A stretch of DNA of 64,000 bases from Mesorhabditis belari (taxonomy: Eukaryota > Nematoda > Chromadorea > Rhabditida > Rhabditidae): positions 372,001-436,000 of the forward strand of contig CAUEEP010000145.1 in assembly GCA_958450365.1 (NCBI GenBank), read 5' to 3'. Within the stretch, counting starts at the first letter, position 1; every line of letters begins with the position of its first letter. The notes beneath the pieces were generated by a model. That model did not search any database. It saw only the letters and a list, made by a program, of their open reading frames with translations, and was not told the DNA's origin. Of the stretch, positions 10,501 to 20,112 are shown piece by piece. Both the position numbers and the translations under genes were made by a program.

Positions 10501-13500
10501 TTTTACACCATAAAACTTGAGGAATAGCTAAGCTGAAATGGGCTTTTTCGAAAACGACCTCTCCCTTTGTGCAGTCAATGTCCCAAAAAGTTGAACGAAT
10601 TCAAAAGCTTTTTGATTCCAAAATGTAGAGGAGATCTTCAGCTTTCAAATGATACATAACACTCGTATATATCTGTTCGATATCTTGAGAAATTCACAAA
10701 ATAGTAAAAACGCGCATTCATAACTGGACAACCCAATAGATTCTGAACTTGCCTGTGGGTCGACAATAGTTGCAAAAACAGCAAAATCTAATAGTAAAAA
10801 GTGACAGCTAGATTATAGATGTTAAGCTTTTAGAATTTATCGATTTTGTTACTGGAGAGTAGAGTGTGTTCCTCTCGATGAATGCTCTTTCAAAAATGCA
10901 CCCATTCTATAGAACTACCGTAACCAAATCATCAGCTTTGGTCCAAACAACTAGCTTTTGGTGTGAGTTGACGAGGAATAGTGTGGTTACAGTAATTCCA
11001 TCAAAATCGTGTCGATGTGATTACGATAGTTTTAGAAAAGGCTTTTTTCTAGAAGGCCTAAGCCTAAGCCTTCTAGAAAAGGCAATAATCGAGTTGGGTA
11101 CAATTTACTTGAGAGCGTCGGGTCCTCCTCCACCCTGGCAGCCGTCCCTTTGTTGACTAGCATATGTACAATCGGTGATTTGCTAAATCAACAGAGTATT
11201 TTTGTGAACGAATTTCAAGAGTAACTTGTTCAGAGTATGTGACACGAGTGGTGTTGCTGGTGCGACAATTCACAAGATTGTCGATAATCTCAATCGAAGC
11301 CACCGATCTAAAAATGAATAATCAGTTCTATTAGGTTGGAAAGGAAGTTCTCGGAAAAACCTTGCACGGTAATTTCTCAAAAACTATATTATTTATAAAC
11401 TCTTTGAGACATACGCAAATGCCCAGCAATCTCCACAGCTCTGTTGATTTTTTATGTCATTCACAGCACCAGTTGTTCGCCAATCGAATGATGCAGGGAT
11501 CGACTGAAAAATGAATTAATAAATGATGTTTCGAATTGTTTTTCAAGCAAAGTTACTTCGGAAAGTATCATGTTAAGGGAATCATGTTAAAGGAATCATG
11601 TTAAAGGAAGCATGTTAAAGGAATCATGTTAAAGGAATCATGTTAAGGGAATCATGTTAAAGGAATCATCTTAAAAGAATCATGTTAAAAGAATCATGTT
11701 CAGGGAATCATGTTCAGGGAATCATGTTAAAGCTCTTTCATTTTTGATAGTTTATTCCCTTCCGTAATACTTATAGTTAAAAACCATCCTTTTAATGGTA
11801 GCCCATCCCTGAGAGTAAAGTGTGTTTCTTAAAAGGACATCTATTTCAGAAAACTACATTAACCAGACAGCCCGTTTTGATCGAATTAGAGCTCTAATGC
11901 CAGTAAGGTTACTTCGGAAAGTAACTTAAGTAACTGAAGGAATCATGTTAAAGCTCTTTGATTTTAAGCTTTTAAGCTCTTTTTAATAGTTTGACCCAAT
12001 TAAAGCTTTAATGCCAGTATTGATTCGAAAAAGATTCGAAAATTGTGTTACTCGGAAAAGGACATCTATTCCAGGAAACTACATTAACCAGACAGCCCGT
12101 TTTGACCCAAATAAAGCTGTAATCCCAGTATTGAGTGAACCTCGAGATTCGAAAATTCTGTTACTAGAATGAAAACGGGCTGTTTCGTTACGGTAGTTTC
12201 TAAAATAAGTATTTTTTAGGAAACGCCTCACTTGAGGTTTACACACTCTACCAGAGTAAAAAATGTAACAGAGTAACAAATGAGTTTCATTATTCATACA
12301 GTTTCTTGGCTTAATGGTCTCTTGATCCCCGTTGTACAAAGTCTTCTTGAATTAGTAACAAATGAGTTTCAATTACAACTACAGACATTCCGGTATCGTT
12401 ACAAACTCTTTTTCTTCTGCTCTTCTCGATCACTCGTCCTCCTTGATTCTTCTTGCCTGACCAAAACTGAGCGGCGGCTTCTTTGCTCATCAGTCTCTGA
12501 ATAGAAATTCATTAAAATATCGCTTCCGATTTCCCATTACCCCTTTCAATTCCTCATCCGACCAGTCCATTGTTGGATTCACGTTAACTTCGAAACTAAA
12601 GTTTTATAGATAACCTTCATTTGTTCCTTTCTTACGTGGCTTTCTTTTGGTATTCCTTCAACTTCTTGAAGTTCTTCGCGAAATTTCCTTTTCTTTTCTT
12701 GCACTCTGCTGTACCGTTAGCTCCGCATGATTTGCCCTTTTTGTGTCTAAAAAGACTATGTTATTTATTGTCAAAGGTTGACTTACTTGCTCACGAAGTT
12801 ACTGTAGGCATCAAACTCATCATCGTCGAGAATCCCATCGTTGTCCTTTTTCCCTTAAATTAATTGGGATGGATTTATTTGGTTTTATCTCTTTTCACAA
12901 TCAAATTTTAATGTATACTGTGTTCCTGACGGTCAATTAATTAATCGCTGATTAATGCGCTTTCTAGAAAACACCCTAATTTAACATAAATCTTCAAGTT
13001 ATTCAGTTGGAGAAAAAAAGCAACTTGATTTAAATGAGTAAATCCAAGCGAGCTTTAAATTTTTTAATGGTAAGTTTACATTTAAACCTCTTCAATTACG
13101 GTAGTTTTTGTTCAAACTCGCTTTTAGAAAACGACAGTTTAATGAATTGGGGAAATCATTCGATTTACCCCATCGGTCAATCGGACTCTCTTCCACTATT
13201 ACCTTTTCCACCCTTCGATCCACCATTTAATGGTTGAGGCACGTCTGGGTTTTGTTGTTGTTCTTGGTCTGATGGATGAATGACTTTGATTGGTTCTCCA
13301 TTCTTCTTAGCAGCCAAGCTAAAAGAATCTTTTTTAAGCTTCCTTATTGAATAAACAATATTCTATCGATCATTACCCTTTCTTTAAAAATTCTTTAGTT
13401 CTTTAGTTCTTTAGTAAAATGTGAAAAATTGAACGAATAGCTTATCTAAAGTTTAGTTAAAAGTCAAAAAGAACGTACACGATAGCCAAGCCAACATAAA

Positions 13501-13522
13501 AGAAGGCCACAATGTGCTTCAT
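7559..13522 (-). CDS. Papain-family (C1A) cysteine peptidase with duplicated C-terminal domain
   Basis: Twenty-two exons join in phase to about 640 residues. A signal peptide ([17 protein letters not shown] at 13522-13520) is followed by a Gln/Pro-rich linker and an acidic [14 protein letters not shown] segment like an EF-hand loop. A basic propeptide ([21 protein letters not shown]) comes next. The mature domain has the active-site Cys in [12 protein letters not shown] (11.42-11.50 kb), [12 protein letters not shown], the active-site His in [13 protein letters not shown] (9.64-9.75 kb) and the Asn in FRNSWG (about 9.52 kb). After the protease come two copies of an extra Cys-containing domain (SGC...YLTITLYDD...[11 protein letters not shown]...GSRxAYHVC) joined by a Thr-rich linker ([10 protein letters not shown]). 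A run of five C at 9506-9510, one longer than the phase needs, shifts the frame just after RNSWG. This is either real decay or an assembly slip. Substrate unknown; it is likely secreted or lysosomal. Confidence 0.85.
9169..9472. repeat. 82-bp tandem repeat in a peptidase intron
   Basis: Almost four copies of a unit of about 82 bp that begins GTTAATCTACAGTCATTTTT, starting near 9171, 9253, 9335 and 9417, nearly identical. It lies in the intron between the exon carrying the active-site Asn and the next exon, and ends right at the splice donor of the former. Confidence 0.9.
10161..10736. mobile_element. 576-bp MITE, GGGTTGTCCAG family, copy 1
   Basis: Bounded by TA on both sides (10159-10160 and 10737-10738), with inverted terminal repeats of about 190 bp that start TTGGGTTGTCCAGTTATGAA. 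No transposase. It sits inside an intron of the peptidase gene. A second copy of nearly the same length and sequence is at 36439-37000. The TA duplication and the mariner-like TIR suggest it is mobilised by a Tc1/mariner transposase. Confidence 0.92.
11565..11735. repeat. About 15-bp minisatellite (AATCATGTTAAAGG)
   Basis: Around eleven imperfect tandem units of AATCATGTTAAAGG and variants in the peptidase intron upstream of the active-site Cys exon. Single stray units recur near 11940. Confidence 0.85.
13149..13196. repeat. 48-bp perfect inverted repeat, downstream copy
   Basis: Exact reverse complement of 13527-13574. It lies in the peptidase intron that begins right after exon 2 (donor at about 13202), overlapping the splice donor region. 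Confidence 0.95.
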
Positions 13523-13526
13523 TTTG

Positions 13527-13574
13527 GTGGAAGAGAGTCCGATTGACCGATGGGGTAAATCGAATGATTTCCCC
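13527..13574. repeat. 48-bp perfect inverted repeat, copy in the peptidase 5' leader
   Basis: Ends five bases before the peptidase start codon. Together with 13149-13196 it would let the primary transcript fold with exons 1 and 2 inside a loop of about 330 nt. It contains GTCCGATTGACCGATGGGGT. No TIR element is obvious around it. Confidence 0.95.
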
Positions 13575-13579
13575 CGATT

Positions 13580-14320
13580 CTCGATGCCTTTTATATCAGA
13601 TTTTATGAACCAAAAAACAAGGAAATCAAATATTTAGTAAGTTTCTTCTCTTGAGCCACGTTTCATCTTGTTTCAACATTCCCACAGATCATTCAACATC
13701 CCCACAGATCATTTCTATCGTTTTTTACTTTGAAGAACATTGACCCCTGTATAAGCTGTTTTTTTGGTCCAGCTTCTCCAGTTTGTATAGCTGGAAGCTG
13801 CAAAAAAGATCGCTGATCGATCTGCGAAAATCTTTGCTTAATTGGGAACAGAGTTTAAAGAGAGGAAATTGTTTTTCTGAAATCTCAACCAATAGAAATT
13901 ATGGTTCTTGTGGCTTTTTTCTCGACAACACTTTGCATTTATTGTTTGGAAATTTACATACGAAACTTTGTCGAAAATAGTAACAAGTCCATCAACTTGT
14001 GACTATTTTAAACCACAGGCTTGCATTTTTGGAAAAGTTCTTGTAAAAAGTTTTAGAAAGGGCCAAGAATGTGCGTTTGGTACGTTTAGAATAATAAAAT
14101 TGCTAATCGAAAAACGAAAAATTCCGTTTGGTTTGCGTTTTATCACTTTTTTTTCCTGGGAATTTCATTAAATCATTGGAATTTTCTCCAGCAAAACAAC
14201 CTTTTTCTTGCCAGAAGAATTATCTGAACCTTTTTGTTATTATTTCGGAACAGAAAATTGGTAGCTTTTCAGTGACAAAATGAGGCTGCTCAACTAAAAC
14301 TTGTAAAAACTTTGAACACA
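13580..14320. other. Upstream region of the peptidase; no gene seen
   Basis: A+T-rich, with a short direct duplication (CCCACAGATCATT at about 13680 and 13700). Short plus frames at 13783-13980 and 13908-14171 lack motifs. It presumably includes the peptidase promoter. Confidence 0.35.
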
Positions 14321-14546
14321 TTTTGTTTTTGTTTTTCAGAGAGGGCTTGGAAGAACCGCTTGGATGCAATCTAGACGTGAAAAGGTTGAAGTTAAAAGAT
14401 GATTCTAGCTACGTTTGCTTTGTTCATCTTTTCTGCATCTTTGAACTTTTCTTCATCTTTGAATTCGAAACGAGAAAGATGAATAGCGAAAATAACTTCA
14501 GACGAACACGAAAAAGGTTATTAAAATCAACTCTGCAAGATTAAGT

Positions 14547-14765
14547 TCAAATATAATCGTTTAATCGCTTTGTAAGTAAGCCTTTTATGGCTTCCACTAT
14601 TGCTTTCAGATGGCGTTCACTGACTTTCGGCTTGCAAAGCTGCAGCTTTTCCGATTGGGAGTATTCCTCAAACAAAAATCTACTGATCTCTTGGATCTCA
14701 ACCTCCACACAATGATTCTTCTTGCAATTGGAACACATGGTACAAGTTCTAAATTCTAGAAACAC
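14547..14765 (-). CDS. Small Cys-rich open frame, unrecognised
   Basis: A 72-residue frame with a cluster of cysteines near its start (CTMCSNCKKNHC), which could be a zinc-binding knuckle, followed by a helical, charged tail ending LLTKRLNDYI. No upstream exon in phase was found and no paralogue occurs in the window. It could be the last exon of a decayed gene or chance. I do not recognise it. Confidence 0.25.
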   Translation of the reverse strand: MFLEFRTCTMCSNCKKNHCVEVEIQEISRFLFEEYSQSEKLQLCKPKVSERHLKAIVEAIKGLLTKRLNDYI

Positions 14766-15108
14766 TTAAGCTACCAATTGAAACACGTTTTAGCCTATTT
14801 TGTAGAGGAGATTTACAACTTTCAAATAGTTTATAACTAATCAGTTTTCTATCGTTGATGTCAGTTTTCTATCGTTGGAAATTTATGAAAATGTTGAAAT
14901 CCGCATTTCTTATGCATGTACCTAATATTTTAAAGCACGGCTAACTTGCGATTAGATAGAAAAGTGCCTAATCGATTTTTTTTTAAAGAATTCTGGGCAA
15001 AGTAATAGGTCTATTTTTTATCTTTCTTAGCATAAACAGCTTTTACACTCATTTCTTATAAAGTACAAAAAATCTAAAGCGAAAACTCTTTGCAGTATAT
15101 TTTGTGTA

Positions 15109-15728
15109 TGGTATTAGGTACTTGCAAGAGACAATAGTTGAGCAAAGGAGAAAGGCCGATTCCGACATCACATCCAGAACTTGACGGAAAGAAAGTTATG
15201 CTGTCGGTCTTTTGGAATATGAAAGGAATTGTTTATTTTGAATTACGAAAATCGTCAAAAACTATAACTTCCCAAATCTACGCCGAACAGCTGAAGAAAG
15301 TTGATGAAATTCTACGAGAAAGAGGTGTTAATCCAAGGACAATCCATTTACTCGCTCACAATGCCCGGGTACACACATCAAACTTGGCTCAAAACACCAT
15401 AGAAGAATTAGGCCGGAAACTTGTGCCTCATCCACCCTATTCGCCTGATGTTGCTCCCTCAGATTACCACTTGTTCCTGTCTATGCAACACTCTCTTGCA
15501 AATCTAAAGTTTAACAATCTTGAAGAAGTCGAAATTTGGGTGCAAGACTACTTTGCGTCGCGGGGCCCCGAATTTTTCGAATCAGACATCCGAAGTCTAC
15601 GCAAAAAATGTAAGAACATAGTTGATAATAATGACAAATATCTTTTGGAATAAAGTTGTTTTCTTATTGATTTTTGGGCTGTTCAAATGTTGATTATAAT
15701 CCGCAGTTTCTTTTGCAAGTCCCTAATA
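15109..15728 (+). mobile_element. Internally deleted mariner with a C-terminal transposase half
   Basis: The outer ends are inverted copies (TATTAGGTACTTGCAAGAGA and, at about 15710-15728, the complement of TATTAGGGACTTGCAAAAGA). The element is about 620 bp, half the size of a full mariner. The N-terminal DNA-binding region and first catalytic Asp are missing. An open frame 15138-15653 keeps the rest through the typical YLLE end. The second catalytic Asp is replaced by His (LAHNARVH where the family has HDNA), while the third is kept in PSDYHLF at the usual D34D spacing. It is therefore dead as an enzyme although the frame is open. Confidence 0.85.
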
Positions 15729-15734
15729 CTGTGT

Positions 15735-16190
15735 CGGGTTTTTTAATCTGCAAAGACATTTGCAGCTCTAGCTTTGCTAGAATCGGTGCTATTTTTCAAT
15801 ATTTCAAACTAGAGCATCTCACGGGAATCCTTGAAAATGGCTCCCAATTAGTCACTATGATATCATTTATCATTCCATCTTACTTTGTAGAGGCGATTTA
15901 CAACTTTTCTCCGCATTTCTTATGCATGTACCTAATAAGAATCGTTTGTGAGATATTTTAAAGAAAAAAAATCATAAAGGAACTTTGTACTCTCAAAAAA
16001 TCCAATCTCAAATTCAATTTGAAGATAAAAATTTATTCAAAGTCTTTTCTCAACTTGATTTTACAAGAACTTAAGTTAAAAACAACTTAAACTTTAAAAA
16101 GAGCAAACACTTTTTCATGATTGTTCTTTTTGAGTCACCATTTATAGACAAAACAGTGAAAACAAACGATTTTTGCCTTCAATTCAATCG
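15735..16190. other. Intergenic, with a solo mariner-end remnant
   Basis: At 15890-15940, and again at 14797-14935, there is a shared block GTAGAGG.GATTTACAACTTT...TTATGCATGTACCTAAT. Its last part resembles the reverse complement of the TIR of the neighbouring mariner, so these may be remnants of related elements. Nothing else supported. Confidence 0.4.
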
Positions 16191-16195
16191 TTGCT

Positions 16196-18207
16196 ATGTC
16201 TTCTCGAACCTTTTTTACCTTATTAATCTTTTCTATCGAAACTTATGGTAATTCTACCAACTTTTAAGCTTTAAAGCAAGGCTTTCAGCAAAAGTAGCCG
16301 AGAATTGGCCTTGGCCGGACCTTGACTGGCTTCATTTACAGCAGGTAATCTGATAATCTCCCTTTGATTCTTCTATGCTAATTATCTTGACAATTGCCTT
16401 AAACAGTAAACAGATCTTTTCCGTCTTTTCTTCTCTATTCTCCCACTATTTCATTGAAAAATAAGGCTTTAGATTAGGCACCGGAAAAACTGGTTGGATG
16501 TTTTGGGGATAAAAGACGACATTTCCTGTAATTTCTCTCTTCTTTTTCTTTTTCTGTTTCTCTGGGAAAGTTGGGTTGATTAATCTACTAATTAATCTAT
16601 AATCTACTGATTAATCTATAATCTACTGATTAATCTATAATCTACTAATTAATCTATAAAGGAACTATAAAGGAACTATAAAGGAACTATAAAGGAACTA
16701 CAAACGAACTGTAAACGAACTATAAAGGAACTAAATAGGAACTATAAAGGAACTAAATAGAAATTATAAAGGAACTATAAAGGAACCAAAAAGGAACTAT
16801 CAGGAAACGAAATTCTCTTTTGAGATAAAGTTGTTTGTTCAAGACTTGTTACATTTGATACGCACCACCATAGCTCAATTGTGACAATAGCTCAACTGAG
16901 AACCAAGAAATTGATGTAACTTTTCAGCCAAAATCTTGGGATCACGATAAAGGCAAAATGTTTGGTGATGCTTTATGCAAGTATGGCTAAAGAAAATTAT
17001 AAATTTATAAATAACTTCTTTTCAGAAAATTTGATAATGCTGAGATTTCATTAAATGAAACCCGTTCTCCAGAAGAAATGAAACATTTCATTCAGAAGTT
17101 TTTGAAGTTGAGAGATTACTATTGTTCTGCGAACGTGAAGAATGAACTGAATGCTTGTTAGTTTTCTCAACACTGTTAGAATCTAAGAATTAGACTGTTA
17201 GAATCTAACAATCAATATTATTCGTTATTTCCAGTCACTCCACTTGTCCGAAGGTGTTCAACTGCCAAAATTGATGCAAAAGTACAAGAGATTTGCCAAG
17301 AGCAAAGCATGATGTCAAGTGAAGATTGTCGGTTAGAAAATTTATAGTTTTACTTTGCTTTTTGGTACTTTTCCCAGCCAGAACTGTTCCTAAAGTAAAA
17401 TTTTGAGGCAAAACCAGGTCAAGTCTATAACTATAGTCTATAACAAGATCTTTAACCTTATTTCCTTCTCTTTCTTCTTTCCTTCTTTATCTTAGGAAGT
17501 TAAGGTACCGAGGTAGCTTAGTGATTAGAGAGAACGGCTTTCTCCATCGTGTGTACCTGACTCATTTGTTGTGTCGGGCAAGCACATCACAAGTTATCAA
17601 GCTACTAAGGTAGCTTAGTGATTAGAGCAATTGCCCGGAAAGTGAGGATTCAATTCATCCTCCGAAAATCTACTTTTTCTTGTCAATTCCTTCAATTCTT
17701 TATTAAAATGTAGCCTGAACTGATCTTTTCATCTCTTGATCTTTTTAAAACAGCCCGAACTATTTTTTGACTTCAACTTGTGATATTTCAAAAGAAACCT
17801 TGATCGTTTGAAGTAGATCATAATCAGATTTTCAACTTTACAATAAGATAGTAGATTCTTAAAGTTATGGACCTTGTTCAGCTCCGATGAAGATTTGCTG
17901 CTTTGTGAAATCTTCTCGAGAGCTCATTTCTGTGGAGGAAAGAGGCAAAAGTTTGTTTCGTTGGCGGAATTCACGAAGATCATTGTGAGTACGAAAGCGC
18001 AAATTATTTCTAAACCATTGCATATACTATACTATTTATATTCATCAAAAAAGTGTAAGTATAAAGATTTAAGTTTGAATCCTATTTTCTTCGGACATCC
18101 CAGTTTTCCAGGTTAGTTTCGAGTTCCCAAAAGAAATCTCTCAACCAGAGCCCTGTTATCAACACATTATTGAAACGTTGGACTGGATCATCGAGGATTT
18201 TTCGTAA
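16196..18207 (+). CDS. Small secreted cysteine-rich protein, seven exons
   Basis: Exons 16196-16247, 16289-16344, 16928-16980, 17026-17156, 17235-17331, 17882-17984 and 18112-18207 join with consistent phase into 195 residues. The N-terminus MSSRTFFTLLIFSIETYA is a signal peptide. The mature part has eight Cys (in ALCK, DYYC, RRC, EIC, EDC, LLLC, HFC and EPCY) and no membrane segment or anchor, so it is probably a secreted protein with up to four disulfides. The spacing is reminiscent of the nematode T20D4.11-like (DUF19) group, but I am not sure of that. It ends IETLDWIIEDFS with TAA at 18205. Intron 5 (about 550 bp) contains the tRNA-like repeats. Confidence 0.65.
16578..16800. repeat. Two abutting minisatellites
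   Basis: 16578-16660 repeats TTAATCTATAATCTACTGA about four times. 16660-16800 repeats AAAGGAACTAT about twelve times with variants. Both lie inside intron 2 of the secreted Cys-rich gene. Confidence 0.85.
17510..17670 (+). repeat. Pair of tRNA-like (A box) repeats, possible SINE debris
   Basis: AGGTAGCTTAGTGATTAGAG occurs at about 17512 and 17611, matching a tRNA D-arm / A box. After the second copy, GAGGAT...ATCCTC forms a stem around TCAATTC (a T-arm-like hairpin). No complete acceptor stem can be folded by eye, so I do not call a tRNA gene. Tandem tRNA-derived fragments of this kind fit a SINE or an old tRNA pseudogene pair. Located in an intron. Confidence 0.4.
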
Positions 18208-18214
18208 TAAAAGT

Positions 18215-18755
18215 GGATTTGATGTAATTATCAATAAAAATTAGTTAAATTGATGATAAACACTTGTCTGGTTACAAGAAAACCCTTGGTTACACAAATA
18301 AATCATGTTTGCCATCACTTTTTTATTAGAGTTTCAAAATTTTCCAGTTCCAGACACAACAGAAATGATTTTCCGGGAAAATGGCGAGGAATGTCAAATG
18401 TAATTTCGAGAAGAATGTAAAAATGTTCAAGTTTTTTTATCCTTCTCAAGACTTATTTTCACTTTTTACTTTTAAAACAAAATAATAACCATAAAATAAA
18501 AGATACAACTTTGTAAACTGGTCCAAAACTTGGGGATTAGCTAAGTCTTCTCATTTTTTCCACTGGCAGATCTTCTCTTCCATTAACCCTTGATAATCAT
18601 CCTATTCGTTTGGTTGAAAGAAATGAATATCTGCGTGATTTGAGAGTCCTGATTAGCCCCCAGAGCTTATTAGTCTTAGTTTCCGTTTTCACATTGAATC
18701 CATGTGTAATAAGGCCTTCGTAAGTGCAAACCGTATCTAAATACCGTAAAGATAA
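18215..18755. other. Intergenic; nothing supported
   Basis: Downstream flank of the secreted Cys-rich gene, A+T-rich. The minus frame that reaches into this stretch (18597-18785) has no motif. Confidence 0.4.
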
Positions 18756-18759
18756 GGAA

Positions 18760-18945
18760 CCAAATTTAGAGAGATAAGGAACCAAATTTAGGGAGATAAG
18801 GAACCAAATATAGAGAGATCAGGAAGCAAATATAGAGACAAAAGGAACTAAATTTAGAGAGATAAGGAACCAAATTTAGAGAGATCGGGAACCAAATTTA
18901 GGGAGATAAGGAACCAAATTTAGAGAGGTAAGGAACCAATAAACA
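18760..18945. repeat. About 24-bp minisatellite
   Basis: Seven to eight imperfect units of GAGATAAGGAACCAAATTTA with variable last bases, head to tail. Confidence 0.9.
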
Positions 18946-19041
18946 ATTTGTGTTTTTATTATATTTGGCATATAATTGAGGATTCTCAAAAACCATGAAT
19001 TGCAGGATTCTCAAAAAACACGAATTTTGTTTGGGACTTTC

Positions 19042-19232
19042 CTGTTATATACCCCAAAATTTGAATTATTAGTAATTAAAATGAAATAGAGCAAAAAAAG
19101 CACCTGTTTTCGATTAAATCTTGGATCGAATTGCTTTCTCATGGACTTTTATCTAGCTTTAATTTTTGGAAAGCCGATTTTGTTATTTCTTTTGTGATAT
19201 GATTGTATTCAAATTTTGGGGTGTATAACAGG
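19042..19232. repeat. Short inverted repeat, possible MITE
   Basis: CCTGTTATATACCCCAAAAT at 19042 faces its near reverse complement at 19206-19232, about 140 bp apart. No clear target duplication. Confidence 0.5.
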
Positions 19233-19239
19233 ATTGGCT

Positions 19240-19510
19240 ACTTAGTTTTTTGGAGGTGTATATCAGTAGAACAATCTTTTTAAGCTTAATGACAAGATTT
19301 TTGAATTTTCTATGCCTTATCTAGTAGGTAACATCTTGTGTGGGTTGTTTTGAGTATATTTTTTCCTTTTAAACGTTTCAAACGCGAGTAATTTTTTATT
19401 CCCAGGTTACAAACCTAATTGTAAGTAAAACAGTTGAAAATCTGTAAAATCTGACAGTTGGAACAGTTCCAAAGAAATATAAGTGATGGGAATTTGTCAA
19501 AAGTAGCAAT
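19240..19510. other. Intergenic; nothing supported
   Basis: A+T-rich sequence without open frame, repeat or motif. Confidence 0.4.
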
Positions 19511-19512
19511 AG

Positions 19513-20034
19513 TACCCTAAAGTCTCGAGTATAAGTTCATCCGAGTATAAGTTCTGCCTTAATTTACATTCGCTTTAATTACTTTGAATTTCTTTTTGTT
19601 GGGTTTTTATACATTTTTATTGTTATATAAACTTTTATTATTGTTCTTGGAGCGCGGGATACTACAGGGTGACATCCTATCACCATTGCTATTTGTTATG
19701 TGCATGGATACATCCAGACGATAGTGTTGAAGAAGACGCTGGAAAGCATCTCTTTCGACCGTCGACGTGGACTTTGGCCGGATGAAGAGGCCAGGGAGGG
19801 ATTCATAAGACTGAGCACCGGAGAGGAGCAGGGCGGACGCGCCGAGCCACGCCCGGAGCAACAAATAACAGCATAAAATTGCTATAACCCTCAATAAATT
19901 TACTTCTATTATTGTTCTTAAAAAGCAAAAAAGTTATGCTGCAGCGGGGTTCGAACCCTCGACACACCGCACCGGAGACAGCCGCCAATTTGCATGCGAA
20001 AACCAAACAGAACTTATACTCGCGACTTTAGGGT
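19513..20034. mobile_element. TIR element carrying an RT scrap and a tRNA-like B box
   Basis: The ends TACCCTAAAGTC...GAGTATAAGTTC and GAACTTATACTCGCGACTTTAGGGTA are inverted copies flanked by TA, about 525 bp apart. Inside, plus-strand 19650-19710 reads RGILQGDILSPLLFVMCMD, a close match to the conserved QGD.LSPLLF motif of non-LTR retrotransposon reverse transcriptases, followed by a stop. On the minus strand near 19940-19975, GGGTTCGAACCCC matches a tRNA B box with a partial T-stem. It looks like a DNA mini-element that acquired retroelement and tRNA-derived debris. Confidence 0.6.
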
Positions 20035-20112
20035 ACATGAATTTCTCAAAAGCAACATTGAAAAAGGTTTTTGTACTAAAAGAAGTTCAATTCAAATTAA
20101 AATTTCAACTTC

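Noticed and set aside
17510..17670. Functional tRNA genes.
   Set aside because: A-box and T-arm pieces are present but no complete cloverleaf with an acceptor stem could be formed by eye.
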